A stretch of DNA of 32,418 nt from Clostridia bacterium (lineage in GTDB: Bacteria > Bacillota > Clostridia > Christensenellales > UBA1242). The stretch spans positions 1 through 32,418 of the forward strand of contig SAAW01000013.1 of assembly GCA_009929275.1 (NCBI GenBank), read 5' to 3'. The notes beneath the pieces were generated by a model, which saw only the letters and a program-made list of their open reading frames with translations, did no database searches and was not told the origin of the DNA. This document shows, one piece after another, positions 21,975-30,463 of the stretch. The position numbers and the translations under genes are program-made. Numbering within the stretch: the first letter of the stretch is position 1; each line of letters begins with the position of its first letter.

Positions 21975-24101
21975 TCAATTATTTAACAAAAAACATTTTT
22001 TGCAATTAAAGTTGCAAGTTGAACATTTTTCGCATGTCTTTTTTGAAAAAATGAGCAAAAGAAAAGTTCCTAAAAGCACGAGAAAACCAATCAAAAATTT
22101 AAAAACAGCGCTTCCCGTTGCAAAATTGTAGATTAAAAAGCAAATTCCATATGCAATGGAAAATTGAAGTGTGCAGGCAAAAAGTGTCCATTTTAGCCCA
22201 ATTTCTTGCCTTAAAACTGCCATTGTGGACACGCAAGGGAGATATAGAAGACTAAACACCATCATCACAATTGCGGTGACGGGCGAAAAAGTTATAACAA
22301 AACCGCTTGAGAGAAAACTACTCCCTAGTTGCTCGTCAAAATTGTTTGAGTTTGGCACTTTGTTTATTATCGCCATTGTGGCGACCACCATTTCCTTTGC
22401 CATCACCCCAACAAGCAAACTGACGACAATGCCATAGTTGCCAAGTCCAATTGGGACAAATATGAAGCACAGCCATTTGCCGACTGTTTCAAGCATACTC
22501 ACCGCATAGGTGCTTGTCGGAACATAGATAAACGAAAAACTGAAATTTTGCAAAATCCAAACAATTACACTGAAAGAAAGCAAAATCGTGGACACTTTCA
22601 CCACAAATGTCTTGCAATTTTGCCAGATAACACTGAAAACACGCCTGAAATTTGGGAGTCTGTATTGCGGAAATTCGAGGATAAAAGACCTTTCCCCGCT
22701 TCTTAGTTTGCCACGATTTAGAATGTTTGACACGATGAGTGCGACAATTAGCCCCAAAACATACATTGAAATGATGACTAAAATGTTGCCCTTGCCAAAA
22801 AAAGACCCGCCAATAACTGCATAAATGGGCAATTTTGCACTGCAACTCATATATGGCGTGAGCATTGCAGTTTTTAATTTTGTATTTTTATCTTCAATGT
22901 TTCTTGCCGTCATCACCGCCGTTGTCGAGCACCCAAGGCTCATCAAAATGGTGAAAATACTTTTGCCACTCAGCCCAAATTTATAGAAAATTTCCTCAAA
23001 AGAAAATGCTAGACGCGACATATATCCGCTGTCTTCAAGCAGTGACAAAAATAAAAATAGAAGCACAATTTGCGGAATGAAACTGAGGAGCCCGCCCACG
23101 CCCGAGATTATCGCCGTCGAAAAAAGCCCCACCACCCAAATGGGAGAATTTATGCTGATGAGAAATTGCTTTGTTGGAATGGCGACGAGGTCGAAGAGTT
23201 CTTTTAATCCTTGCGATAAAAATGACCCGACAGACGAAAAAGTGATGAAAAAAATGCCAAATAAAATGAGAAGAAAAATGGGGAAACATAAAAATTTGTT
23301 TAAAATAATCTTATCAATTTTGTGTTTGCCATAGACACTTTCACCTTTTTTAACAGTGATTTCTTTCATAATTTGAGAAATGTATTCAAAGCGAAGTGAA
23401 GCAATTTTTGATAAAAAATCTTCTTTTTCAATTATCCTATTAACTCTCTTTTTTTGGATTTCTGTTAAGTTTATTTTTTCAAAAACACTTTCGTCTTGTT
23501 CCAAAATTTTTATACACAAAAAGTTTTCTTTGCCATAAAAGATTTGCATTTGCTCTTTTGTCAAAATTTCTTTAATTTCGTCTAGTGGCAATTTGCAAAG
23601 ATATGGCAAAGGGGTTGAAAAATTTTCAAATTTTTTTGTTAATTTTTCAAGTAAATTTTTTTCTATTTTTTTATCAATTGAAATAACACAAACTCCTAAA
23701 ATTTGCGAAAGTTTTTTATAGTCATAAATCGTTCCCTTTTCCTTTATTTCTTTTGCAAAATTGACGAAAATAACGGGAGAAATATTCATTTCAAGTAGAC
23801 CCAAAGTTAGATAAAGATTTCTTTGAAGGACATTGCCGTCGACGACATCGATGACGATGCCAGAATTTTTTTGGATATAATCAATGGAAACTTGCTCCTC
23901 AAAACTGAAACTTGAGAGCGAATAAAGCCCCGGCAGGTCGACAAGGTCGAACTTTTTCCCTAAACATTCGATTTGTTTTTCCTTTTTGTCAACCGTCACG
24001 CCGTGCCAATTTCCAGTGTGTTCAAAACTGTTTGAGAGGCAATTAAAAAGCGTTGTTTTCCCAACATTTGGGTTGCCCACAAGCATCAACTTTTCAGACA
24101 T
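21975..24101 (-). CDS. feoB: Ferrous iron transporter FeoB with Cys-rich tail
   Basis: Imports Fe(II) across the cytoplasmic membrane. The 708-residue protein has an N-terminal G domain (G1 GNPNVGKTT, G2 Thr in NWHGVTVD, G3 DLPG), a helical linker, and two gate-type membrane halves (about residues 270-690). Two oddities: the position of the G4 motif (usually NxxD) reads NFAK (about residue 113), so the guanine-specifying Asp is missing; and the C-terminal end carries CEKCSTCNFNCKKC after the last helix, like the separate FeoB-associated Cys-rich proteins. The ATG overlaps a 13-codon micro-ORF. It is downstream of feoA. Confidence 0.95.
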   Translation of the reverse strand: MSEKLMLVGNPNVGKTTLFNCLSNSFEHTGNWHGVTVDKKEKQIECLGKKFDLVDLPGLYSLSSFSFEEQVSIDYIQKNSGIVIDVVDGNVLQRNLYLTLGLLEMNISPVIFVNFAKEIKEKGTIYDYKKLSQILGVCVISIDKKIEKNLLEKLTKKFENFSTPLPYLCKLPLDEIKEILTKEQMQIFYGKENFLCIKILEQDESVFEKINLTEIQKKRVNRIIEKEDFLSKIASLRFEYISQIMKEITVKKGESVYGKHKIDKIILNKFLCFPIFLLILFGIFFITFSSVGSFLSQGLKELFDLVAIPTKQFLISINSPIWVVGLFSTAIISGVGGLLSFIPQIVLLFLFLSLLEDSGYMSRLAFSFEEIFYKFGLSGKSIFTILMSLGCSTTAVMTARNIEDKNTKLKTAMLTPYMSCSAKLPIYAVIGGSFFGKGNILVIISMYVLGLIVALIVSNILNRGKLRSGERSFILEFPQYRLPNFRRVFSVIWQNCKTFVVKVSTILLSFSVIVWILQNFSFSFIYVPTSTYAVSMLETVGKWLCFIFVPIGLGNYGIVVSLLVGVMAKEMVVATMAIINKVPNSNNFDEQLGSSFLSSGFVITFSPVTAIVMMVFSLLYLPCVSTMAVLRQEIGLKWTLFACTLQFSIAYGICFLIYNFATGSAVFKFLIGFLVLLGTFLLLIFSKKTCEKCSTCNFNCKKCFLLNN

Positions 24102-24135
24102 TTTCTTTCACCAAAATAACTTCTTTTTCACTCAT
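24094..24135 (-). CDS. Possible 13-residue leader micro-ORF overlapping the feoB start
   Basis: ATG at 24135 preceded by AAAGGTG at 4 nt, encoding MSEKEVILVKENV. Its TGA stop lies inside the second and third codons of feoB, in another frame. The ribosome-binding sequence is better than feoB's own, so it could couple translation. It may also be chance in AT-rich DNA. Confidence 0.35.
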   Translation of the reverse strand: MSEKEVILVKENV

Positions 24136-24152
24136 TTTTCACCTTTTTTTTT

Positions 24153-24216
24153 CAATTTTTCTTTTTCAATTTTTCTTTTTCAATTTTTCTTTTTCAATTT
24201 TTCTTTTTCAATTTTT
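24153..24216. repeat. 14-bp tandem repeat between feoA and feoB
   Basis: Four perfect copies of CAATTTTTCTTTTT (24153-24208) and a partial fifth. On the transcribed minus strand it reads AAAAAGAAAAATTG. The unit is not a multiple of three, and no reading frame is conserved through it. Confidence 0.9.
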
Positions 24217-24242
24217 TTTAATTTTTCTTCAAAAATACAATT

Positions 24243-24479
24243 TTATCTATAATTTTCCACCATAATTGAGGAAACTTCTTTTCTTTTGAGCGACAAAACA
24301 TAGCCCCTTATTTGCAAGAGAAACACCCCTTTAAAGTTTGATTTTTTTAAAATGATGACGCTTGCGTCGACAAATCCGAGGTCGAGTAGTCGCCTTTTGA
24401 CTTTGCCACTTGCGTCTATTTTAACTATTTTATATCTAATGTTTTCATAGCCTTGGCACAACGAAAAAAAACTTTCCAT
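24243..24479 (-). CDS. feoA: FeoA domain protein
   Basis: A 78-residue SH3-like cytoplasmic partner of FeoB. The family pattern is KRRLLDLGFVDASVIILKKS in the middle and a terminal VLSLKRKEVSSIMV, as in FeoA where the last strand carries the ALR-like motif. It lies 40 bp downstream of nrdR and about 140 bp upstream of feoB on the same strand. No Shine-Dalgarno sequence is visible before the ATG. Confidence 0.88.
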   Translation of the reverse strand: MESFFSLCQGYENIRYKIVKIDASGKVKRRLLDLGFVDASVIILKKSNFKGVFLLQIRGYVLSLKRKEVSSIMVENYR

Positions 24480-24519
24480 AACTTATGATTATGAAAAGTA
24501 TTTAAAAATTATATTAAAA

Positions 24520-24966
24520 TTAAGATACTGTATTTAAAAAAGTGATGAACGTTGTGAGATCTTTGAATTTTCTGTATACAGCAGCAAATCGAACATAGGA
24601 GATTTCGTCAAGTTTTTTAAGCCTTTCCATCACCATTTCACCAATAGCCGAACTTTTAACTTCTTGGTCGAGTGAGTTGCTGATTTGCTTTTCGATGCTA
24701 GACACAAGTTCGTCGATTTGAGTCATTGTAACTGGCCTCTTTTCGCAAGATTTAATGATGCCACGCTTAATCTTTTGCGGGTCAAAAACTTGCCTTGAAC
24801 CGTCATTTTTTATGACAAGAACGGGGGTGCTTTCAATCATTTCATAGGTGGTGAAACGCTTGCCACACTTCAAACATTCGCGTCTGCGTCTGATGGAATT
24901 GCTGTCTTCACAAGCACGAGAATCAATCACTTTGCTGTCTTCAAAGCCACAAAATATACATTTCAT
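24520..24966 (-). CDS. nrdR: Transcriptional regulator NrdR
   Basis: Zn-ribbon/ATP-cone repressor of ribonucleotide reductase genes. The 148 residues have the ribbon cysteines CIFC and CLKC (residues 3-34) and the RRRRECLKCGKRFTTYE signature, then the ATP-cone domain from about residue 49 (PVLVIKNDGSRQVFDPQKI). GAGGAT precedes the ATG at 7 nt. Its position next to ylmC and the sigma-factor genes matches the usual Firmicutes order. No NrdR boxes are seen in this window. Confidence 0.97.
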   Translation of the reverse strand: MKCIFCGFEDSKVIDSRACEDSNSIRRRRECLKCGKRFTTYEMIESTPVLVIKNDGSRQVFDPQKIKRGIIKSCEKRPVTMTQIDELVSSIEKQISNSLDQEVKSSAIGEMVMERLKKLDEISYVRFAAVYRKFKDLTTFITFLNTVS

Positions 24967-25019
24967 AATTTTATCCTCAACTTTATTTCCTCAAAATTAT
25001 ATCAAAAAATTAATTTTTT

Positions 25020-25361
25020 TCAAACTGTTTTTTTAGTTGTTGTTTCTTCAGTTACATTTTCATCGGCAGTTTCGCCTGCGTCAAAAATGCGAACAGGTTT
25101 GTTTCTATTCTTTTTGTGAGGGGTTTCCACGACTTCCACCAAAATGACATCTTCCCCAATTTTGCAAATGTTGCAATATGGAATGAAAATCTCTTGAGTG
25201 GGGCGAAAAAAATTTAAAAAAGATTTGCAATTTGGCACCATAAAGCCAAGCACGCAATTTCGTGACAAATCTATGATGACGTCATTTATGTTTCCAAGCA
25301 AGCGACCGCTCAGCACATTTATGACTTCTTTGTTTCTTAGTTCCGTGAAAGAAGTTTCCAT
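25020..25361 (-). CDS. ylmC: PRC-barrel protein of the YlmC/YmxH family
   Basis: A 113-residue protein with one PRC-barrel (residues 3-80: FTELRNKEVINVLSGRLLG at the start and IPYCNICKIGEDVILVEV at the end), the pattern of the YlmC/YmxH sporulation-associated family. The last 30 residues are an acidic Thr/Glu tail. GAGGGA lies 5 nt before the ATG. Divergent from sigG and upstream of nrdR. The family has no assigned activity. Confidence 0.88.
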   Translation of the reverse strand: METSFTELRNKEVINVLSGRLLGNINDVIIDLSRNCVLGFMVPNCKSFLNFFRPTQEIFIPYCNICKIGEDVILVEVVETPHKKNRNKPVRIFDAGETADENVTEETTTKKTV

Positions 25362-25457
25362 TTTATTCCCTCAATCAATTAATAGTTATCTTTATGCAAA
25401 AAAAATATAAAATAAAACAAATTTCGCAAAAATTACTTTAATTTAACAACTATTTTT

Positions 25458-25486
25458 GAATAATATTTTTTTCAATAGGACAACCT
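25458..25486 (+). promoter_or_regulatory. Sigma-F-type promoter of sigG
   Basis: GAATA (25458-25462), a 15-nt spacer and GGACAACCT (25478-25486). The -10 fits the sigma-F pattern GGNNANNHT at every defined base, and the -35 fits GYATA at four of five. It is 31 bp from the sigG ATG. Confidence 0.7.
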
Positions 25487-25517
25487 ACTTTTATTCAAAC
25501 ATTAAAAGTGGTAAAAA

Positions 25518-26291
25518 ATGGCAAATAAAGTGGACATCTGCGGGATTAACACCGCTGAAATTCCGAAGTTAAAAGCACAGGAAATTGCTGTCCTTATGAA
25601 AAGACTTAAAACTGGCGACGAAGACGCTCGTCAACTTTTTCTTTATTCAAATATGCGACTTGTTCTCAGCGTGGTGAAGCGATTTGCCACAAAAAGAGAC
25701 AATGTTGACGATATTTTTCAAGTCGGATTTGTTGGACTCATAAAGGCAATGGAGAATTTTGACGAAAACTTTAATGTAAAATTTTCCACTTATGCTGTGC
25801 CGATGATTATCGGTGAAATTAGGAGATTTTTGAGAGATAATTCGCCTGTGCGAGTGAGCCGAAGTTTGAGAGACACCGCATATAGGGCTCTTCAAGCACG
25901 AGATAAACTCTCAAAAGGCAATCCAAATGAGCCAAATTTAGACGAGATTGCGGACGAAGCGGGGCTGAAATTGAGAGAAGTTTTGAACGCACTTGATGCC
26001 ATTTCCGAACCAATTTCGCTTTTTGAAAACGTTTATAACGACAGCGATGAGAGTGTTCTTGTGATGGACCAAATTAAAGATGTTAAAAATAGCAGTGATG
26101 AATTTATTGAGCATGTGGCACTAAAAGAGGCACTTAATGGGCTAAAAAGCCGTGAAAAAGAGATTTTGTGGTTGAGATATTTTTTGGGAAAAACGCAAGT
26201 GGAGATAAGTTCACAGGTTGGGATTTCTCAAGCACAGGTGAGCCGACTTGAAAAAAATGCTCTGGAAGAAATTAAAAAAGAATTCGTTTGA
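25518..26291 (+). CDS. sigG: Late forespore sigma factor SigG
   Basis: Directs late transcription in the forespore. The 257-residue protein has the SigG N-terminal signature KVDICGINTAEIPKLK, region 2 (SNMRLVLSVVKRFA, VDDIFQVGFVGLIKAMENFD), the SigF/SigG-type KFSTYAVPMIIGEIRRFLRD, and region 4 ending in GISQAQVSRLEKNALEEIKK. The ribosome-binding sequence is weak (AAGTGGT). A sigma-F-type promoter lies upstream. It is on the plus strand and converges on sigE, unlike the usual co-directional sigE-sigG order. It ends with TGA. Confidence 0.96.
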   Translation: MANKVDICGINTAEIPKLKAQEIAVLMKRLKTGDEDARQLFLYSNMRLVLSVVKRFATKRDNVDDIFQVGFVGLIKAMENFDENFNVKFSTYAVPMIIGEIRRFLRDNSPVRVSRSLRDTAYRALQARDKLSKGNPNEPNLDEIADEAGLKLREVLNALDAISEPISLFENVYNDSDESVLVMDQIKDVKNSSDEFIEHVALKEALNGLKSREKEILWLRYFLGKTQVEISSQVGISQAQVSRLEKNALEEIKKEFV

Positions 26292-26393
26292 TTTTGTTTT
26301 TTTTGTTCTAATTTATTTTTTATTTTAATTTTTTGATTATTTTTTTGATTATATTAACACAATTTTTCCTAAAAAACTTTTTGCAAAAATATT

Positions 26394-27122
26394 TTAGTTT
26401 GCATTTGCTTTAACAAGGTCTTTTTTGAGTCTTAAAAGGATTTTTTTCTCTATTCTTGAAATGTAACTTTGCAAAATCCCTAACATATCCGCCACTTCTT
26501 TTTGCGTGCTTTCGTCGTCTCCATTGAGTCCGAAACGAAGTTCCATAATTTTTTGCTCCCTTATGTTTAACTTTCTGACTGCATTCCACAAGAGAATTTT
26601 CTCGTTATTTTTCTCCATTTCATTGTTTATATTGTCATTTTCGTTCACCAAAATGTCTGCTAAAATAAGTTCGTTGCCGTCTTTGTCTAAATTTAGAGGT
26701 TCGTCGATGCTCATCTCAAAACTTCGTTTATTTTTCTTGCGAATATACATCAAAATCTCATTTTCAATGCACCTTGACGCATAAGTGGCAAGTTTTATGT
26801 TTTTCTCTATGTCAAAAGACTGCACCGCTTTGATAAGTCCGATTGCGCCGACGGAAATCAGGTCGTCGAGTTCAATGCCTGTGTTGTCAAATTTTTTGGC
26901 AATGTAGACGACGAGCCGAAGATTATGTTCGATGAGTTCAGATTTAGCACTTTCATCTTTATTCCTAAGTCTGTCCATAATTATGAGTTCTTCTTCCACA
27001 GAAAGAGTTTTTGGCAAGACTTCTTTGCCTGAAATGTATGCAATTAATTTTTCCTTTATTTCAAAGTAATCTCTGTGAAAAAATTTTTTAATTATTTTAA
27101 CCAAAACATTAATAAAATTCAT
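26394..27122 (-). CDS. sigE: Mother-cell sigma factor SigE (pro-protein)
   Basis: Early mother-cell sigma factor, made inactive and cleaved by SpoIIGA. The 242-residue protein begins with an extra basic/hydrophobic segment (residues 1-35) corresponding to the pro-sequence; it is followed by AYISGKEVLP, the counterpart of B. subtilis YYIGGSEALP near the processing site. Region 2 is ESAKSELIEHNLRLVVYIAK and LISVGAIGLIKAV; KLATYASRCIENEILMY is diagnostic for SigE/SigK. AAGGGG precedes the ATG. It follows spoIIGA by 43 bp. Confidence 0.97.
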   Translation of the reverse strand: MNFINVLVKIIKKFFHRDYFEIKEKLIAYISGKEVLPKTLSVEEELIIMDRLRNKDESAKSELIEHNLRLVVYIAKKFDNTGIELDDLISVGAIGLIKAVQSFDIEKNIKLATYASRCIENEILMYIRKKNKRSFEMSIDEPLNLDKDGNELILADILVNENDNINNEMEKNNEKILLWNAVRKLNIREQKIMELRFGLNGDDESTQKEVADMLGILQSYISRIEKKILLRLKKDLVKANAN

Positions 27123-27165
27123 ATAAACCCCTTTTTTAGTTCAGTTTTGTTCAAATTCTGTGCCA

Positions 27166-27972
27166 CTACAATGCAAGTGGACTTAAAAGCGCTTCATAAT
27201 CCTTATCGTAAAAATTGTTTGAAAGACCTACTAAAAGGTGAAGTTCTTCCCTTTTGTTATTTTCATTTTTTAACACTTTTTCAATGTGGCACACAAACAT
27301 TTTTGACTTTGAACCGACTGTTGAAAAAGTTATGTATTTGCCATCAATTTTTTTGTCAAGACGGCTTTGAAGATAATCTACAACCGTCGCACTTTTGCCA
27401 AAAAGTTTGTTGAATGTTTCAAAATTAAGAAGTAAAATCGACAAGCCTGTTTCGTCATCTTGCAAAAGATTTCCACTGTCGAGATAGGCTTTTATGTCAT
27501 ATTTGTTTTCTCCATTTTGCAAGGTGAGATTATAGTAGAAACTAACAAGTTTTTTCTTTTTGTAAAATTGTTTTATTATGCTTGAAAGAAGGCTAAAACT
27601 ACAAACGCAAAGAAATGTTTTTGCAAGATTAAGAAGAGTTCCTTGGCAAAAAATCTCTGCAAACGAAAACAATCCATTGAGCAAAAAGTTTGAAAAAATT
27701 ACGACAAAAGAAAACAGTAAAAATGTTTTTGAATAATATTTTTCCACCAAAATGCAGGACATAATTAGTTGTAGAATAATGTTAACAACAACTAAATATA
27801 AGGTTGAAATGGTCAAAAAAATGTTGATAACGCTTGAAAAAACACCTATTATGCTGACACAAAAAGTCTTTAAAAAATTGACTTTTTGGCAAACAAACCT
27901 TTGTGCTAAAATAAGTATCAAAAAATTTGTTAGGATATTTAAAAAGATTATGTCTTCTATGTATTCAACCAT
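27166..27972 (-). CDS. spoIIGA: Sigma-E processing peptidase SpoIIGA
   Basis: Membrane-bound aspartic protease that activates pro-SigE at the septum. The 268 residues have five hydrophobic segments in the first 135 and a cytoplasmic protease domain with the catalytic Asp in AYLDSGNLL (near residue 165). The start aligns with known SpoIIGA proteins (VEYIEDIIFLNIL). The ATG at 27972 has no Shine-Dalgarno sequence, and a TATAAT ends only 6 nt upstream, suggesting a nearly leaderless transcript. No Spo0A box (TTCGACA-like) is visible upstream. Confidence 0.94.
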   Translation of the reverse strand: MVEYIEDIIFLNILTNFLILILAQRFVCQKVNFLKTFCVSIIGVFSSVINIFLTISTLYLVVVNIILQLIMSCILVEKYYSKTFLLFSFVVIFSNFLLNGLFSFAEIFCQGTLLNLAKTFLCVCSFSLLSSIIKQFYKKKKLVSFYYNLTLQNGENKYDIKAYLDSGNLLQDDETGLSILLLNFETFNKLFGKSATVVDYLQSRLDKKIDGKYITFSTVGSKSKMFVCHIEKVLKNENNKREELHLLVGLSNNFYDKDYEALLSPLAL

Positions 27973-27978
27973 AATCCA

Positions 27979-28007
27979 ATTATATTCAAAGAAAACTCAA
28001 TCTTTAA
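27979..28007 (-). promoter_or_regulatory. Possible promoter of spoIIGA-sigE
   Basis: Minus-strand TTAAAG (28002-28007), a 17-nt spacer and TATAAT (27979-27984). The expected transcription start would fall at or beside the ATG. Confidence 0.4.
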
Positions 28008-28021
28008 TTAAAATTTTATAC

Positions 28022-28064
28022 AAAAAAAATAAAAAATGACTTCTTTTGTATTTTGAAGTCATTT
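28022..28064 (-). terminator. Intrinsic terminator of ftsZ
   Basis: ATGACTTC and GAAGTCAT (28036-28043 and 28055-28062) form a hairpin with an 11-nt loop. On the minus strand it is followed by a long T-run. It isolates spoIIGA-sigE from ftsA-ftsZ. Confidence 0.8.
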
Positions 28065-28118
28065 TTTTAAAATTTATTTTATGTAATCTTATTTTTATTA
28101 GTTTTTTAAAAAATTTTG

Positions 28119-29297
28119 TTATCTCTTGTTTCGAAGTTTGTTTAAAAATGGCGGAATATGGTCGTCATCTTCATCAACATGGACAACAGAAGTTAAGTTT
28201 GGACTTTTTCTTTCGTCAACATGATCGACGTTCTCTTTTTTTAGACTATTCTCCAAGTTTTCCACTGAATTAAACCTTTCAAAATTGAGGTTAATTCTTG
28301 GCACGTCATTTTCCACTTTCACAGTTTCTTTTGATTGTTCAAAACTCTTGTTGTGAAATCCTGTGGCAATGACAGTGATCTCCACTTGTTCGCTAAGTCC
28401 ATCTTCCACACCAGCACCAAAAATAATGTTGCAATTTGGGTCTACGACTTCTCGCACCAAATTCGCGGCCTCATTAACTTCGTCAATTGGCAAATCTAGC
28501 CCGCCTTTAACATTGAGCAAAATGCCCGTTGCACCCTCAATATTAGTTTCAAGAAGTGGGCTTTGCACGGCTTGACGGACGGCGTCGATAGTTTTATTTT
28601 CGCCTTTTCCTCGCCCGATCCCCATATGCGCAAGGCCTTTATCTTTCATAATAGTCTTCACATCAGCAAAGTCAAGATTGATGAGACTTGGGGTGACGAT
28701 AAGGTCAGAAATACCTTGAATTCCTTGTCTTAAAACGTCGTCTGCACACCTGAATGCCTCGACGATTGGAGTGCCTTTTGGCACGATTTTGAGGAGTTTA
28801 TCGTTTGGAATTATAACAAGTGTGTCCACATATTTTTTGAGGTTTTCGATGCCTCTTTCTGCATTTTCCATTCGCTTTCTGCCTTCAAAATTGAAAGGTT
28901 TTGTGACAACGGCAATGGTTAAAATGTCCATTTCTTTCGCAATCTGAGCAACAATTGGAGCAGCACCTGTTCCCGTGCCACCGCCCATTCCTGCAGTGAT
29001 GAAAACGAGATCACACCCTTTGAGCATCTCGGTGATGACTGCTTTGCTTTCTTCAGCGGCTTTTTGCCCAATCTCTGGGTCAGCGCCTGCACCTAACCCC
29101 CTTGTGAGTTTCTCCCCAATTTGAATTCGGTGAGTTGCCTTACTCATAAGCAACGCTTGTTTGTCAGTGTTTATCGCAACAAACTCAGCACTGGTGATGT
29201 TCGCTGCCACCATTCTGTTCACGGCGTTGTTGCCACCTCCCCCGATGCCCACAACTTTGATGTTTGCCACCTGACTGATGCTATTTGATGAATACAT
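28119..29297 (-). CDS. ftsZ: Cell division protein FtsZ
   Basis: Tubulin-like GTPase that forms the Z ring. The 392 residues contain [15 protein letters not shown], the tubulin signature [10 protein letters not shown] near residue 106, and the T7 loop [11 protein letters not shown] near 208. The C-terminal peptide [14 protein letters not shown] binds membrane adaptors. I chose the ATG at 29297, which has GGAGG 5 nt upstream; the frame's earlier TTG overlaps that site. It lies 20 bp after the FtsA-like gene, in one operon. Confidence 0.98.
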   Translation of the reverse strand: MYSSNSISQVANIKVVGIGGGGNNAVNRMVAANITSAEFVAINTDKQALLMSKATHRIQIGEKLTRGLGAGADPEIGQKAAEESKAVITEMLKGCDLVFITAGMGGGTGTGAAPIVAQIAKEMDILTIAVVTKPFNFEGRKRMENAERGIENLKKYVDTLVIIPNDKLLKIVPKGTPIVEAFRCADDVLRQGIQGISDLIVTPSLINLDFADVKTIMKDKGLAHMGIGRGKGENKTIDAVRQAVQSPLLETNIEGATGILLNVKGGLDLPIDEVNEAANLVREVVDPNCNIIFGAGVEDGLSEQVEITVIATGFHNKSFEQSKETVKVENDVPRINLNFERFNSVENLENSLKKENVDHVDERKSPNLTSVVHVDEDDDHIPPFLNKLRNKR

Positions 29298-29317
29298 ATT
29301 TTCCTCCAATTTTTCTA

Positions 29318-30427
29318 TTAATTGTTGATTGCATAATTTAGAACCGACATAGATGATGAAAAGTTTGGTTTGTTATATTGAGAATATGGCACGTCTGCAA
29401 TTGTCACATTTTTGCCAATAAGTTTTGAAAAAATGCTTTTTCCGCCTTTAATGAATGAAAGCCCTCCGCCAGTTAGATTGATTGAGATGAAATCTGGGAA
29501 GTTGTATTGCCAAAGATTGAAACATTTTTTGATGCCTTGGGCAATCATTTCAATTCGGCTTTCAACAATGGCATTTGCCACTTTCATTGAGACTGGGATT
29601 GCTTGTCCGTCCACCATTATGTCATATGTATCGTTTTCGTCTGGTTCAATGCACAAAACAACTTTTTTGAGAAGTTCTTCTGCTGATTGAAAAGAAATTT
29701 TGAGGCATTTGGAAAGGTCTGCTGAAATGTAGCCTCCTCCCAAAGAAAAACTGGAAAGATTGAGCATTCCTCTGCCTCGAATGAGTGCGACAGATGTTGT
29801 GATGTAGCCACAATCGACGAGTAAAACATATTGGTCACGCTGTTCTTCATCGAAAAGATATAACGATTGAGCATAGATTGAAGAAATAAAATTAATCTTA
29901 AAAATGCTCTGTTTATTCAAAATGTTTGAAACTTTGACAAGAAAACTGTTTTTTGCATAGAGAAATGATAGACACCCCGAAATCTTGCTTTCAATTTGAG
30001 AAAGGGGATTTTTAATCTTAATATTGTCGCCCAAAACATAGTAGATTGAATCTTGATTTATCACCGAAAAATTGGGGTATTCCACTCTTGCTTCGCTGAA
30101 CAACTCGTCGATATCTTTTTTAGTAATCTTTTTTGGTTTCAAAAAAGTTTGAGTGTTTGTGAAGCATTTGCAAAAGCAAAACTCTGTGGGGACTCCAACT
30201 GTGAGAGATGAAATCTTGATGTCACAAACTCTTTGGGCTCCTTGAATACAGTGAAAAATAGCCTTTTCTAAGTTCTTTGGTTCAATGAACTCGCCGTCCA
30301 TAAAACCCTCATAGTTCTCACTATATTTCGCTTTGACATTAAGAGTGTTGTTCACATCTTTTTGTCCGATAAGAATGGTGAGTTTTTGACTTCCAAAATC
30401 AAGAATTGCGACTTCATTTTTAGCCAT
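29318..30427 (-). CDS. FtsA-like actin-fold division protein, short and divergent
   Basis: Actin-fold protein upstream of ftsZ, expected to link FtsZ to the membrane or regulate it. The 369 residues show the phosphate-1 segment [15 protein letters not shown], the FtsA-specific 1C subdomain (about residues 35-140), phosphate-2 changed to [12 protein letters not shown] (the usual form is IGGGTTD), and the adenosine-side [13 protein letters not shown] near 318. The protein ends at the last actin-fold helix, with no linker or amphipathic membrane-targeting helix. Start 30427 is chosen for GGAG at 6 nt; the longer frame runs through the promoter. FtsA homology is clear, exact function less so. Confidence 0.88.
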   Translation of the reverse strand: MAKNEVAILDFGSQKLTILIGQKDVNNTLNVKAKYSENYEGFMDGEFIEPKNLEKAIFHCIQGAQRVCDIKISSLTVGVPTEFCFCKCFTNTQTFLKPKKITKKDIDELFSEARVEYPNFSVINQDSIYYVLGDNIKIKNPLSQIESKISGCLSFLYAKNSFLVKVSNILNKQSIFKINFISSIYAQSLYLFDEEQRDQYVLLVDCGYITTSVALIRGRGMLNLSSFSLGGGYISADLSKCLKISFQSAEELLKKVVLCIEPDENDTYDIMVDGQAIPVSMKVANAIVESRIEMIAQGIKKCFNLWQYNFPDFISINLTGGGLSFIKGGKSIFSKLIGKNVTIADVPYSQYNKPNFSSSMSVLNYAINN

Positions 30428-30463
30428 ATTTTCTCCATGTAAAAAAATTTTTTCACATAACTT

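Noticed and set aside
24153-24216. Tandem repeat as part of a coding sequence
   Set aside because: The 14-bp unit shifts frame each time and lies between the feoA stop and feoB start.
25518-26291. Mollicute-type genetic code (TGA as Trp)
   Set aside because: sigG ends with TGA at the position expected for the family, and Trp codons in conserved positions are TGG.
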